The notes: a model not told the origin generated them from the letters alone. A stretch of 64,000 bases of DNA from Salisapilia sapeloensis (GCA_023334545.1 JAADVB010000001.1:124001-188000); one strand, 5' to 3'. Numbered from the stretch's first letter, positions 23,537 through 34,897 are shown. A program made the numbers and translations.

Positions 23537-25366
23537 ATGGGCGAAGAGGATGGTGGCTTTGACGCGTTCATGGCATCCATGGGCGATGCAGCTAGTACGC
23601 AAGAAACCTCGAATGGCAAGGTAGAAAAGGATTATGAAGAGCAGCAGGAAGATGAAGCTATGATGCGTCATTACCACGTCCCAATGAAGCGTTGGTTCCG
23701 GGACACACCAGCCCTCGAGGTATATCGTCATAGCCATCATTGTGCGTTCACTACACGTTCTAATACACTTTAAAATAGGAGAAATATGGCAAGTTCCCAA
23801 TCTTTTGGCAAGATCTAAAGCAATGGCCTCATTATCGAGTCGTTCTAAAGGAATATCTCAAATCCATCGAAGGTGGATCTACTGCAGATACGTCAGAGGG
23901 TACGGACGTAAAGTCTTCTGATCCAAAGGACACGACAAATGGTGAAAAACCACGTAAGAAGCGAAAGAGTCGATGGGGCGACCCGGATGAACAGGACACG
24001 GCTGCTTCTACAAGTGAAGACGCCAAGAAGAAAAAGAGAAAGTCTCGATGGGCACCTGCACCCGCCGTCGCTGGTGCTGGACTCAACGGTGCTTTATCGG
24101 AACAAAACAAAAAGTCGGTCGAGCTACATGCCAAGCTCGACGACGTCAACGCTCGACTACAGTCGGTCGCATCTGACGCTGCTCGTATCGAAAAAGACCC
24201 GAACCGGTCTCCATCTCCACCACCACAGTACGACTCGAACGGCAAGCGCACGAACACTCGAGAGGACCGTATGCGAGAGTCGATAGAAAAGGAGCGTCAG
24301 TTTATCATCGAAGAGCTTGTGCGGATCAATCCACTCTTCCGTCCACCGTCGGACTATATGAAGCTCAAGTTACATCGAAAGATTTACATTCCACAGGAGA
24401 AGTATCCTGGGTATAACTTTATCGGTTTAATCATTGGACCTCGAGGGAATACGCAGAAACGAATGGAGAAAGAGTCGAATTGTAAAATCGCGATTCGAGG
24501 CAAAGGATCGATTAAAGAAGGGAGTAAGAAGAAGCAGACGGAAGTGGATGAAAATGACGAATTGCACGTGCTCATTACAGGTCCGACGCAAGCTTGTTTA
24601 GATAAGGCGGCAGAAGAAGTGCAGAAACTTCTCGTACCGCTAGACGATACACTCAACGCACATAAACAGAAACAGTTGAGAGAACTAGCGCTCATCAACG
24701 GAACACTTCGAGACGATGACTATTGCCACATTTGTGGTGAAAAAGGACATCGGCAGTGGGAATGTCCGAACCGAGAGAGTACGTTTATACTTAGCTAACA
24801 CTATTATAGTATCGTACTAATGGATGGACGTAGAATCGTTTAAGCGAGTGGAAGTCAAGTGTGCAATCTGTGGTGACTCGAGTCATCCCACGAGCGATTG
24901 TACGATGAAAGGAGCGAATTCAGCTGATAATGCTGCTATTGACGAAGAGTACGCTTCGTTTATGGAACAACTAGGAGAAACGACGTCAACGGCCAAGACA
25001 GAGAAAACGTCAGCAACACCGAACGCTGCCTCTGCGCCTTGGCTGAAACCGTCTAAGGCAGGAGCAGCAGCTGCAACTGCTCAACCATGGACAAACCAGC
25101 CAGCGGGAGCACCTGGTACAGCACCTGGTACAGCACCTGGCGTAGCTCCGGCACCAGTAGCGCAGCCTGCAGCACCTACAACCTACGTCTACGGTCCAAA
25201 CGGCTGGACTGCCCAGACGCCGGACGGGTCGTACCAGTATTATGGACAGTATGCACAGCAGCCGGCAGCGTATGACTACAACCAGTATTATGCAGCGTAT
25301 CAGCAGACAGGCGGTCAGCCGATGCCACCGACGGCTCCTACGAACTATCCTGGTGCTCCTCAATAA
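23537..25366 (+). CDS. SF1: Splicing factor 1 / branch-point binding protein (SF1, BBP)
   Basis: Binds the intron branch site at the start of spliceosome assembly. Three exons: 23537-23719, 23779-24778 and 24834-25366 (introns 59 and 55 nt). The N-terminal half is acidic, with two KSRWG/KSRWA motifs; KSRW is the SPSP/ULM-type segment for U2AF contact. A KH/QUA2 domain follows (about residues 260-400) with [20 protein letters not shown], and then two CCHC zinc knuckles, [14 protein letters not shown] and [14 protein letters not shown], split by the second intron. The C-terminus is Pro/Ala/Gln/Tyr-rich with a [18 protein letters not shown] run. The second intron has a perfect TACTAA about 17 nt before its acceptor, the very element this protein recognises. 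Confidence 0.92.
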
Positions 25367-25675
25367 TGACAGAAGGGGTACCTCTTTGGTATTCCTACTG
25401 CTTGAACCTCCTATCGATGCAAACAAGAATGAACCGTTGGAACTGACTTTCTCTTGTTGTTTGCGTTTAAGAGTAGATCAAGTGTCTCCTTCGTCTTGAT
25501 GAAAGTGACAGTGCTACTAGTACGATATGAATGGGTAGCAGAGGACAGTGTGGTTGGAAAGAGATGCAATTGATCATGTCAAGGTACTCGTATTCATCCG
25601 TGCAATGTATCTGCTGGACGTATAAAATATAAAGTGTGGAGATGGAGATGAAGACGCACTTTCCACTTTGAGTTA
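25367..25675. other. Gap between SF1 and BUB1 3' ends
   Basis: Convergent 3' ends. AT-rich with a TATAAAATATAAAG stretch near 25620. No gene or RNA seen. Confidence 0.4.
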
Positions 25676-28600
25676 CTAGATGCGTGACTTTTGGATGAAT
25701 CGATCCTGCTTCTCCAATGCTTCACGCAATTGCTATTCAAAGTCATTTGCACTTGATCAGAACATTAGTATATGATACTTGCAACATACCTGTACTCTAC
25801 GAGAGTCATCTCGAAAGTACTGTTCCAGACGATCTCTCACTGTTTTCAACGATGGTTGATTCGAGCAGTCGGGGATGTTCAAGAACGTATCAAAGAACTC
25901 TGTCCACAGATCTCGATCCCAATACCTCTTGAACGACCGACGTAATTGCCACTTCCTCTTTCCAAAGTAATCCTTCTCGTCAATTTGAATGAAAGCACTA
26001 AAGAGCATGCAGTGTGTCGTAGCACATATGCCGAATGTATCGATTTGATACGTCCACGGCTTTCCGGATAGCATCTCGACACATTGAAAGCCTTTCGTAT
26101 GGCAATCTCCTGTGAACTCAGTCTGTGGCGGGTACTGATCCAAGTCAAGAGCTCGTCCAAAGTCAATCAACAGCAGTCCACCACTTTGGTACTTTTCCGC
26201 AAGCACTTCAAAGACACTTGCTTTATAGCTTTTCGATCCTCCCGACGTCACGAGCCAATTGTCAGGTTTCAGATCGCCATGCAACACCCTTGTCGAGTGC
26301 AAGATGTCGATCGCTCGTACCATCAAGAGCGTATAGTACACGATCAGAGGTTCCGGGAATGATTTTCCAATCTATATGTCCACTTTCCATTGTCATCGTC
26401 CTAACTAAACTACCTTCCAGCAATAAATACCTTGCTATACATGTTGACGAGTTCATGCAGCGTCCCGACAGACTTTTTCTTCATGCACAGCATCGATCCG
26501 TCCTACAGCGTAGAGCGCCATAAACCCAAGTTACCACTACCATTCCAAAGGATAGAAAGTATGCTGCATACAGAGTACAGATCCAATCGCTCGTAAGCGA
26601 TAAAGATATGTCTCGGAGCTTCTTTCGTATCCCGAAACAACCTCCATCGCACTTCATTCGTGATGAAGAACTCCCATCCAAGGTTTCGACTATTCCGTTC
26701 ATACTTTATCCGACTATCAGCTTGTTATATCATGATACGACGCATGCATATGACCTTGATCGCTCGGTCGGCATGCTTTCGACTCTCCTTATACACGACA
26801 TTTACGGCAAAGACACGTGCAAAGGCACCGGCACCAAGGACACCAAGCACTTCTAACGACGTATTGCCGTCCAGACGTACGACAATCGGTGTCCGAAACT
26901 TTTTCATGTTCGCCTTGGTCGGTGCAGCAGGTAGAGACGGAAGTTTGGATTGATGAATACGAACGACATCGCGTCTCTTGGTGGCATACGCTGCGATGAC
27001 ATCACTAGCAATGACATTCATACGATGGGTACTTGCGTACGGATCAAAAGGTCCGCTTGTGGATCGAGGTAGCATCGGCCACGGACGTGGTTTTGCCTTT
27101 TCATGTCGAAGGAGATCGGAAGGTGGATCTATCGGACGACGTGTACTCTTGCTACGGTACAGGTTAATGGACAGACGTAAGAAGCATGCCAAGAGGAATA
27201 TACAAGAGGCTTTCGCCAATGGAAACAACACGCAATGCGTTTTCTTCAAATGCAAACTAGACTATCCTGATATACCTGCAAGTTGGTTTTGTCTCCAAAC
27301 GTCCGTCTTTCTTCCTCGTGCGCCAACGACTGGAAGACATAAACGACATTAAGCGAGTGATAAGCACACGAGACACTGTCTCTATGACCTGTCCTGCTGA
27401 TCTTCCTCTCGCTTTGCTTCCAACTCCGCCTGAGCTTTCAAAATCGCGTCACGATTCGTCACACGCGCACTCTTCGCCAAGTCCTCCCGTTCGCCGAGTG
27501 CTTTCCTCTTCTTCCCACTACGCTGCCCAGGTGCCTCCTCTTCATCTTCAAACACTTGCAGCTGCGTAGAGGTCGTCGGAGGTGGTTCAGGTGAATCCTG
27601 ATACACCTCAAACGTCTCCTGCGCATCATTTACAGCCGCCGTCTCTTTCTGAGGAGAGTCTTCAAAGACGCTAAAGTCAACTTTACGCTGCGTCGGGCCA
27701 CTACTGTCGTATGCGTTCGACACTCGAGGCTTACGTGCAGGCTCTGGACTACAGAACATGGCATTGACATCTGACATGGCGACGCGCGTGTTGATCGTAA
27801 TCTCCTCCGTCTTATCGGCTTGGGAGCCAGGTACTTGCACCTCCTCATCCTCGTCTTCCCATCGCAAGTTCCGAGTAAAGTCCAGCTTGCGTGTGACAGC
27901 CACAGGTTCCACCTCCACCTCCTGTCGTTCCATCGGCTGAACCGATTGCGTCGGTACTGGTCGCTTCCGTTCAGGCGACGGCGATAGATCCTCCGCTTCT
28001 GACACCGTCTCTGACTTAGATTCTTCCTTTTCAGGCTGGAGACGATAGTGCTCTGCTCGGACCTCTTCGAAAGAGACTTCTTTTCCTGACGCTGTACGCA
28101 ACATGTCTGGGTTATACGCTAATTGATCTTTACTCCGATCTTGATTCTTGGACTTGTGCTGCGATTTCTCATCCTCTGCCTGAATCTTCAAGAGCGGATT
28201 CGCATGCAACTCGTCTTCCTCCCGATCTTCTCGCTGCTGCAAGACGTTCGTGTCGTCATGGTGTCGACTATGCGCGTGATCTTCTGCGTCTGATTCATCA
28301 TCGGCATACACTTGGAGATTTTCCTGTGATCGAGGAGCAACTGCGGGTACGCTTTCGCGCGGATGCTGCAGTGGTTCTTCTGTCCACCGCTGTGGCGCTC
28401 TCGTGTTCTCCTTCTGCTGCTCCTGCTGCGGTGCGAGAGTATCCCAATTAGTGTCATCATTTTCATGCAAGAAATCTGGTTCGTGTCCGATCGGATCGGC
28501 GTATACATCGAATACCGGTCGATCTGTCCGCGCATTTTGGAATTCCTGGATACGATTCTGTCGCTGAGCAGCATGTGAGTGACGATTCGAGTGGTGCGAC

Positions 28601-29449
28601 TGCGTGTCGTGGGCAGATAACAATTCCAATACGCGGCGCTGGGTCACCTGTCCGATCGTCGATGCAGCTTCCTCATCTTCCGCTCGAAGCTTGCGCCAGT
28701 GGCTGCTCATGCGACGTTGGAACTCGCGGTATTTCTTGTCCAAAAAGTTGGCCGGTGTCGCTTGCCTACGCACGCAACAAGTAAGAATCAAAGCTATTGA
28801 TATGGACATGAAGAGGCAGCATACTTTTGAATGGCTTTAAGATATACTTTGTTCGCCATCGTGTAGTTGCCCAAGCTCTCCAGCACCCATGCCCAACCGA
28901 CGTAGAATACAGCGACGTGAGCACCAATTTTATTCGCGTACAAGTACCTAAAGATATCTTTCGGATTGGCCACCATATCCGCCTACACATCATCGTATTA
29001 TTAATATACTTGTCTTCTTCTTTAGAGATAAAGCAGGAACGTACGTATTGAAGCCAGAGACTAACATATCGTGGATCCTCTTTATACTTGTCGAAAGTCT
29101 TGAGCTCCCGCGTGCATCGTTCGAGTGCTGCAAACTTCTTTCGCGTGTCGCTAGGATAATTACCCTCCAACCACTTCACATAAGCAGCCCATGGCGCCAA
29201 CGGATCATCGCCTTGATACTCCTCAATCTCTTTTTCCATTTTCACTCGCTCGTCCTCCAAATCATCTCGACCTTCCAACGTTGCACTCTGCGCCAATACT
29301 TTATTCAGCTCCGCCACATCTCGACCGCTCTTGACAGGCAAAATATTTTCTTTCGCTGCCTCCCACTCGAAGCCTTCCATATCTTCCTGCTTCACTTCCG
29401 TCACAGACGCCTCTGGCGCCGTCGCACTCGCATCAAGATGGGCAGACAT
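25676..29449 (-). CDS. BUB1: BUB1/MAD3 (MADBUB) mitotic checkpoint kinase
   Basis: Spindle checkpoint kinase. Start ATG at 29447-29449 (MSAHLDAS). Exon 1 (29449-29045) holds the first KEN box (AAKENILPVKSG) and TPR region, continuing in exon 2 (28982-28825; NPKDIFRYLYANKIGAHVAV). Exon 3 starts 28765 and carries ABBA-like motifs FDVYAD and LQVYAD around a second KEN box (QQKENTRA), the block GKEVSFEEVRAE, and FSVFED and FEVYQD. The kinase follows in short exons: GVLGAGAFARVFAV, AIK, HGDLKPDNW, LLIDFGRALDLDQYP and FGICATTHCMLF, with catalytic Asp and DFG intact. The last exon is 25732-25676. The joins between about 27390 and 27130 are unresolved, with one to three introns possible. The others keep phase. 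Confidence 0.85.
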
Positions 29450-29718
29450 ACCTCGAAACCAGCGCGGGAATCGCCGAAATGATCGAGCGGGAATCAACGT
29501 CCATCAAAACTATCTCTTTTTAGCCTACTCTTTGTATATAACTAAACCTTTTAATACGAGACTACGTTTCATATATATCGTCCTGGGTTGAGTTTATATA
29601 TGGGAATGTTGTCCAAGCAATATGGATTGACATGGAATTGCGCAATTTGAAGGCACGATCCATCCAATCGATCGAGACACTCTATTACTCTTCCTCTACT
29701 ACTCATACCGCATCGATC

Positions 29719-30594
29719 ATGGTGGAGCTTAAAGGAACGTTCACGGCGCTTGTGACGCCATTCACGGCTGACGGATCCGAAGTGGATTATGTCAAGTTGC
29801 GTGAACTTGTCGAGTTCCAGATCGCGGAAGGCATTGACGGACTTGTGCCTATGGGTACGACTGGTGAATGTCCCACTGTCTCGCACGACGAGCACGACAA
29901 AGTCGTGGCGGAAGTCATCAAGTGCGTCAACAAGCGTGTGCCTGTGATTGCCGGCACGGGCTCCAACAGCACGGCGGAAGCGCTCCGCCTCACGCGTCAA
30001 GCCAAGGAAGCTGGTGCCGACGCTTGCCTCGCCGTCTGCCCGTACTACAACAAGCCTACGCAAAAGGGCATGTACGAGCATTTCAAGGCCATCGCGAGCA
30101 TCGGTCTGCCTGTCGTCATATACAACATCCCAGGACGCACGAACGTGACGCTCAGTCCGCAGACGATTGCTGAATTGAGCAAGCTCCCGGAGATTGTGGC
30201 CGTGAAAGAGTCCACTGGATCCCTGGACCAAGCGTCCGAAGTGCTCAGGTTGTGTGATATTACCATTCTGTCCGGCGACGACACCCTCACGCTGCCGTTG
30301 ATGGCAGTGGGCGCGAAGGGAGCTATCAGTGTGCTCTCCAATGTCTCTCCGAAAGCCATGACGTCCATCACGACGCCTGCTTTGGCTGGTGACTTTTCGA
30401 GTGCTCGTGAAGCTCACTTGAAGATCTTTGACTTTGTCAAGGTCCTCTTCTGTGAGTCGAACCCGCAGCCAGTGAAGAAAGCGTTGGAGCTCATGGGCAA
30501 ATGCACTGCTACCGTTCGACTCCCACTTGTTGAATGCAGTGACGAAGCTGCGGAACGTGTTAAGGAACAATTGAAGCTTTTTAATCTTCTCTAA
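29719..30594 (+). CDS. dapA: 4-hydroxy-tetrahydrodipicolinate synthase (dihydrodipicolinate synthase)
   Basis: Condenses aspartate semialdehyde and pyruvate in the first committed step of lysine synthesis by the diaminopimelate route. Oomycetes use this route; fungi use alpha-aminoadipate. About 291 residues from the conserved start MVELKGTFTALVTPF, single exon. A TIM-barrel aldolase of the class I type: GTTGECPT near the substrate site, YYNKPTQKG with the catalytic Tyr, YNIPGRTNV, and the Schiff-base Lys in VAVKESTGS. The frame is open to an ATG at 29632, giving a 29-residue extension without a clear targeting pattern; the internal ATG in an ATCATGG context is preferred. GC-rich third positions create a long antisense ORF. 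Confidence 0.95.
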   Translation: MVELKGTFTALVTPFTADGSEVDYVKLRELVEFQIAEGIDGLVPMGTTGECPTVSHDEHDKVVAEVIKCVNKRVPVIAGTGSNSTAEALRLTRQAKEAGADACLAVCPYYNKPTQKGMYEHFKAIASIGLPVVIYNIPGRTNVTLSPQTIAELSKLPEIVAVKESTGSLDQASEVLRLCDITILSGDDTLTLPLMAVGAKGAISVLSNVSPKAMTSITTPALAGDFSSAREAHLKIFDFVKVLFCESNPQPVKKALELMGKCTATVRLPLVECSDEAAERVKEQLKLFNLL

Positions 30595-30685
30595 GACGAG
30601 AAAAACATGATGAAAACACACACATTTGATTACAGCGCCAACATATTCCATTCATTTCATCTGAAAGAAGTATCTTTCAAATTGT

Positions 30686-32842
30686 TTACGATCGAGTCGA
30701 TGCATTGTCGTCGTTGCTAAAGTCCGAAATTACACTTCCATCACGACTACTCATTCGATCCGTGCCGTACGAATTGTAGCTATCGGCACTAGCAGACCGA
30801 GACTGTCGTACATCCGAGAAGACTCGACTACTATACCGTGCATCTGACATGCTCGACTCTCTTTCGCCGAACGAGTCTTCCGTCGGTCGGAATCCATTCA
30901 CAGTGCTTTGACCGAACGAGTCTTGCGTTGATCGGAAGCCAGTCGAGGAACTTTGATTCATAGAGTTCTGTCTTGACCGGAAACCACTGGAAGAGCTCTG
31001 GTTTAACGAATCTTGTGTCGGTCGGAAACCACTGGAAGAGCTCTGGTTGAACGAATCTTGCGTCGGTCGGAAACCACTGGAAGAGCTCTGGTTAAAGGAG
31101 TTTTGCGTCGATCGGAAGCCACTGGAAGCACTTTGATTGAACGAGTTTTCGCCCGACCGGAAGCCACTGGAATCGCTATGACCGAATGAAAGCTGCGAGG
31201 AGCTAAAGCCGGCACTAGAGTTACTCTGGCTGAAAGCATTGTTGCCCGAGCTGGTCTCGGAGCTCGGGACCAACGAGTTTTGGGCAGACAAAGCTGAGCT
31301 ATTAGCCCAGTTACCAGAAGAAGCCGATCCAAAGTCGACACTTTTGCCTGTCTTTCGGTACTGATTGTACTCTTCGCTTAGTCTGGCGTTCGGAAGGTCT
31401 AACGTTGGCGTGTCGGACTCTCGACTGTAGTCCGAACGACTCCAATTGCTCGACACGAAACTTCCCCCCAATTGACCAGCGTTTGTCTGCGGCAAACTAC
31501 CTTGGTTGCTGTAATCTTCACTCTTGAGGGAAGACAGATCCGATGCAGCTGACATTCTCGGCGATGGTGTTGTATAATCGGGCGTGCCGGCAACAGAGAC
31601 GGCTACATTCGGAGATGGCCGAGTTTCATTGTTCGAGTAGTTACCGTAGCCGTCATCATTTTCGGTACTAGATGCCATCTCCGAGCCTCTATGCTCTGCT
31701 GGATAGGCGCCGCCAGCCACACTGTCATGCAGGACACTCGTGCCTCTGGACTGTTTCGATGGACGAGTCGACGTGGATTCCAAGTACCGCATTGACGGAC
31801 CAGTAGAGTTCATGTCAGTACGGTTGCGACTGCGAGGATCGGGGATGTACGCTCTGGGAGAGTCCTTCTCGCGCATACCACGACGCTTCTTGCCCATTAC
31901 GAGCATAAAGGCAGCGATCGCAATGACGCCTGCGCCGGCAACCAAGATCGCCACCAATGCCGTGTTCTTGGATATGAAGCTAGAGCTTTCCTTTGACTTT
32001 GTATCAGCTTCCGCATTGCTATTGCTATCGCTGGATGCTGCCGACGAAGCTTTCTTTGGATTAAATGACGTCTCGGGCTTGACTGTCGTGTTCGATACAG
32101 CAGAATTTGATCCGGTCGGAGACACAGTACCAATGTCCGTAATGTCACTGCCGTCGCTAGAAGCTTTCCCACTGGCGTCTGTAGATGCCGTGCCACTCAT
32201 CGACTGAGAGTCTGCCTCTGATGCATCAGAGGAGGAAGAGTTGGAGCTACCTCCATTTCCCACCGTGACTTCAAGGAAAGACACGTATTCGGTGAAGGCC
32301 AATTGCAATGATGAATCGCCAGGTAGAACGATCATGCCGACGATAATGTAGTCACCATCGTCCTGGAATGTCAGTTTGTATGAGCCAAGGTCTTTCGGAC
32401 CGTCCGAAGGGTATGCGCCCATTGCAGCCTCTGCACCAGCACCTGGTGTCGACTCTACTGTCGTGCCACAGTCGGTGCCAGCCAAGCACGCCGTCACAAG
32501 CATGTTATTGATCGGTTGTGGTTTCTGCGTATTCGGGTCGAGTGCATTCGGAAATATGCTTCCCTGTAGGTTTGGCACGCCTTGGCTCTGGAGCGACACT
32601 GTTAGCTCTTGATTGGCTTCCACAGTGGTCATGTCGGAAGTCATTGTCAAGGACACAGGGCATCGTCCAGAATTGTGCGCCTCCAGGTTGTCAAACCAGA
32701 GCGTGTTAGCGACAGCTGAATCCGTCACGCCTTCACAGTACGTGGTCTGCCCGTCATACGAAAAGCCGCCGGAGTCGATGCTGGCGCCATTCGCAACCGC
32801 CATAGCAGCTGAAAGCATGGACACGACCGTCGTAATGTGCAT
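30686..32842 (-). CDS. Orphan single-pass membrane protein with 15-residue cytoplasmic repeats
   Basis: 718 residues, single exon. I recognise no family. A signal peptide is likely (MHITTVVSMLSAAMAVANGA). The extracellular part, about 200 residues, carries four to five cysteines (TYCEGVTDS, GRCPVSL, ACLAGTDCGT) and ends in LAFTEYVSFLEVTVG. A Ser/Thr/Asp-rich stalk follows, then one membrane helix (ALVAILVAGAGVIAIAAFML) with a stop-transfer KKRRGMREK. The long cytoplasmic tail is Ser/Asn-rich. Near its end it contains about eight tandem 15-residue repeats of the form FNQSSSSGFRPTQDS. The layout (type I, exposed Cys-rich head, Ser-rich tail) suggests a surface or sensing protein, but nothing in the sequence proves a role. 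Convergent with dapA, 91 bp between stops. Confidence 0.7.
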   Translation of the reverse strand: MHITTVVSMLSAAMAVANGASIDSGGFSYDGQTTYCEGVTDSAVANTLWFDNLEAHNSGRCPVSLTMTSDMTTVEANQELTVSLQSQGVPNLQGSIFPNALDPNTQKPQPINNMLVTACLAGTDCGTTVESTPGAGAEAAMGAYPSDGPKDLGSYKLTFQDDGDYIIVGMIVLPGDSSLQLAFTEYVSFLEVTVGNGGSSNSSSSDASEADSQSMSGTASTDASGKASSDGSDITDIGTVSPTGSNSAVSNTTVKPETSFNPKKASSAASSDSNSNAEADTKSKESSSFISKNTALVAILVAGAGVIAIAAFMLVMGKKRRGMREKDSPRAYIPDPRSRNRTDMNSTGPSMRYLESTSTRPSKQSRGTSVLHDSVAGGAYPAEHRGSEMASSTENDDGYGNYSNNETRPSPNVAVSVAGTPDYTTPSPRMSAASDLSSLKSEDYSNQGSLPQTNAGQLGGSFVSSNWSRSDYSRESDTPTLDLPNARLSEEYNQYRKTGKSVDFGSASSGNWANSSALSAQNSLVPSSETSSGNNAFSQSNSSAGFSSSQLSFGHSDSSGFRSGENSFNQSASSGFRSTQNSFNQSSSSGFRPTQDSFNQSSSSGFRPTQDSLNQSSSSGFRSRQNSMNQSSSTGFRSTQDSFGQSTVNGFRPTEDSFGERESSMSDARYSSRVFSDVRQSRSASADSYNSYGTDRMSSRDGSVISDFSNDDNASTRS
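30865..31200 (-). repeat. 45-bp coding tandem repeat (about 8 copies)
   Basis: Near-identical 45-bp units encoding the pattern [F/L/M]NQSSSSGFR[P/S]TQ[D/N]S. The middle copies (about 30960-31140) are the most alike and the edges drift (FGHSDSSGFRSGENS, FGQSTVNGFRPTEDS). This gradient is usual for repeats that expand by unequal exchange. Boundaries are approximate. Confidence 0.85.
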
Positions 32843-33962
32843 TCTTCTTTGCCGATTGACTTTGTCACTGAATATATATAGATATCAAGGCGCTGGACCT
32901 TGGTAAGGCACTTGTTCGACCAGCGCACACTGGGGGATTGGGCGGAAGGAGAAAAATGGAGTTGATAGTTGCGGAATTGTAGGCGTTCCTTACTATCAGC
33001 TGGTAATTCCATTCCAATCGAAGCATGCATAAGTTTCTGGGCATCATCTGGTCGACTTGGACACACGATATCGGATCAAGTCACAGTCGACCTTGTCTGG
33101 CGTACTCGTGAGTAAAGACTCATGGTTAGGCTAGACTTCCCATGCATGCAGAGCTTCAAATGTTTTCATAAAAAATCTATTCTAGGCAAAATGGACAGGT
33201 ATGCGTTGTATTGCTCTCCATCCTACTCTAATCTTAGTCCGACCAAGTTCTCGCTCTCTTTGACACATAGCCAGTGCGCGTCAGGACTTGACCCGTCAAG
33301 TGACAAGATCGATCGAGAGCGAAGTAATCGTAGCAATGCAGACGACGGGAGTTGATGCAAAAGTATGCTTCTTTGCCTTATCGCCAAAGTTCGTTTCAGT
33401 GTTCCCACTTTGCTGCTGCCCAATTGGATTCTAGTTCCCTGCTTTTACGAACATGTTGTCGTGCTGATCGTACTGGCTGCTTCATCTAGTCGGGTGCTTG
33501 CAATCAGTTGGTCTCCAATCTCTGCTTCTTATACCGCTCACACTACCGCAATCGGACTATCTATCCCAAAGACAATTATGCCGGTATGCAAGAGTGATCT
33601 ACTGTATTAAAATGCACATCATTAAAGTTATTGAAATCTACATTACAAGCAAGCTCTTCTTGGAAATGGGCTTAAAGTAGACTCTCTGCTGGTGAGTAAT
33701 AAATACGAGAGCCTCCATTGTCTAGTGTCCATTACAGGTAGAGAAATAAGGTATCGGTTAAGTACTCGCTCTGTCTTCTCTTTAAGTGCTATTTAAAATC
33801 AATCCCTGCGTTACCGATCTATCTTGAAGGTGTTAGAGTATCCGTCCCACTCTTCGTATGATTCCGTTTCTAGATCTTTTCAATGCAAAAGCAGAACTCG
33901 ACCACAGTGCGTCTTTCATTCGTCGTCCCGTCTAATCGATCGTCATTTTCGCGAAGTTGGAC
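32843..33962. other. Gene-poor region upstream of the membrane protein
   Basis: Contains the membrane-protein promoter (TATATATAGATAT near 32873). Only short unsupported ORFs are present. No tRNA or known repeat was identified. Confidence 0.4.
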
Positions 33963-34215
33963 TATTAGGGGGTGTCAAACCTGGCAAAAGGTGCCTTATT
34001 TTTCTTAAATAAGATTCTTATCTTTCGGCTCTACTGATCTTATTTCCAAAATAAAACAAACCACCTCCGGAGGTGGTTTATCCTATTTGGAGCCTGACTG
34101 ATTCATGAGCGCTCGAAATAAAACTTCCGATTATTTTAGAAGTTATGGACAATTATTTGGCAATCAGACACCTCATTATATTTTGCAATTTTGACAGGTT
34201 TGACACGCCCTATTA
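33963..34215. mobile_element. MITE-like element with terminal inverted repeats and internal hairpin
   Basis: The element runs 33968-34210 (243 bp). Its left end reads GGGGGTGTCAAACCTGGCAA. The right end, reverse complemented, reads GGGCGTGTCAAACCTGTCAA, giving near-perfect inverted ends of about 20 bp. Both sides are flanked by TATTA (33963-33967 and 34211-34215), a likely target duplication. The interior has a hairpin centred near 34070 (CCACCTCCGGAGGTGG) and is otherwise AT-rich. No transposase ORF fits inside, so it is non-autonomous. Confidence 0.78.
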
Positions 34216-34897
34216 TTATCGTATTCTATATTTTGGCTAGTTCATTTTTCCTTGACGAATCAATGCATGTATCATTATCCCCATGTACTTCCGCTAATTC
34301 AAGTATTATGTGCCGATCCTTCGATTTGCCACCAAGATCACCAGTATTTTCCAATTTACCAGTCATCCTTATTAACTTCTTCGAGCAAAATAAAAGGTCA
34401 CGAACACCGATTTGATCTAGAGCTTTACGCTAATACCAACTCGCTATAATGACAATTGTACCCAGTACAATCCCCGTTCGACATTAATAGGTTTAGCTCT
34501 CTACTTCGCGCGTGTGATTTAAAGTATAGCTTTAGCTTTATGTCGTCAGAGTAGTAGATACCATCCTCTCTTTTATCGTCCATCTTTTTATCCAACACTG
34601 GCAAATATTACTAGATATCTGTGTCCTACATGGCAGCTTTTGTCATCAATAGTTCATTCATCATTTGACTACATCTTGCAATCCCACTGCCTTCACTAGT
34701 TGTTTTGTGCTTTTGCAAACTACATTTCATACTCTTACTGCATGAGCGATATCCTCTCTTTGTCTAGCTCTTAGATTCGCCTATACACTGCACGCTCATC
34801 ACAAACTTCATTCGTGTCATGCGTTCTTTACTTTCGGATGGACCCATAGATCATCTACCAAAGGAATGGCATCTACCTTTGTCCAGGTAAGAATCTA
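34216..34897. other. Gene-poor region downstream of the orphan minus-strand gene
   Basis: AT-rich, with no supported gene. It probably includes the 3' UTR of the 34898-35503 gene. Confidence 0.35.

Noticed and set aside
25757..29497. Four separate genes (kinase, gatekeeper-like fragment, linker, TPR/KEN)
   Set aside because: Exon junction phases and the BUB1/MAD3 domain order show that they form one gene.
29569..30651. 360-codon minus-strand ORF antisense to dapA
   Set aside because: Codon-bias shadow of the dihydrodipicolinate synthase frame.
33122..34449. Small ORFs of 60-80 codons in the gene-poor region
   Set aside because: No motif, no codon pattern, and some lie inside the MITE-like element.
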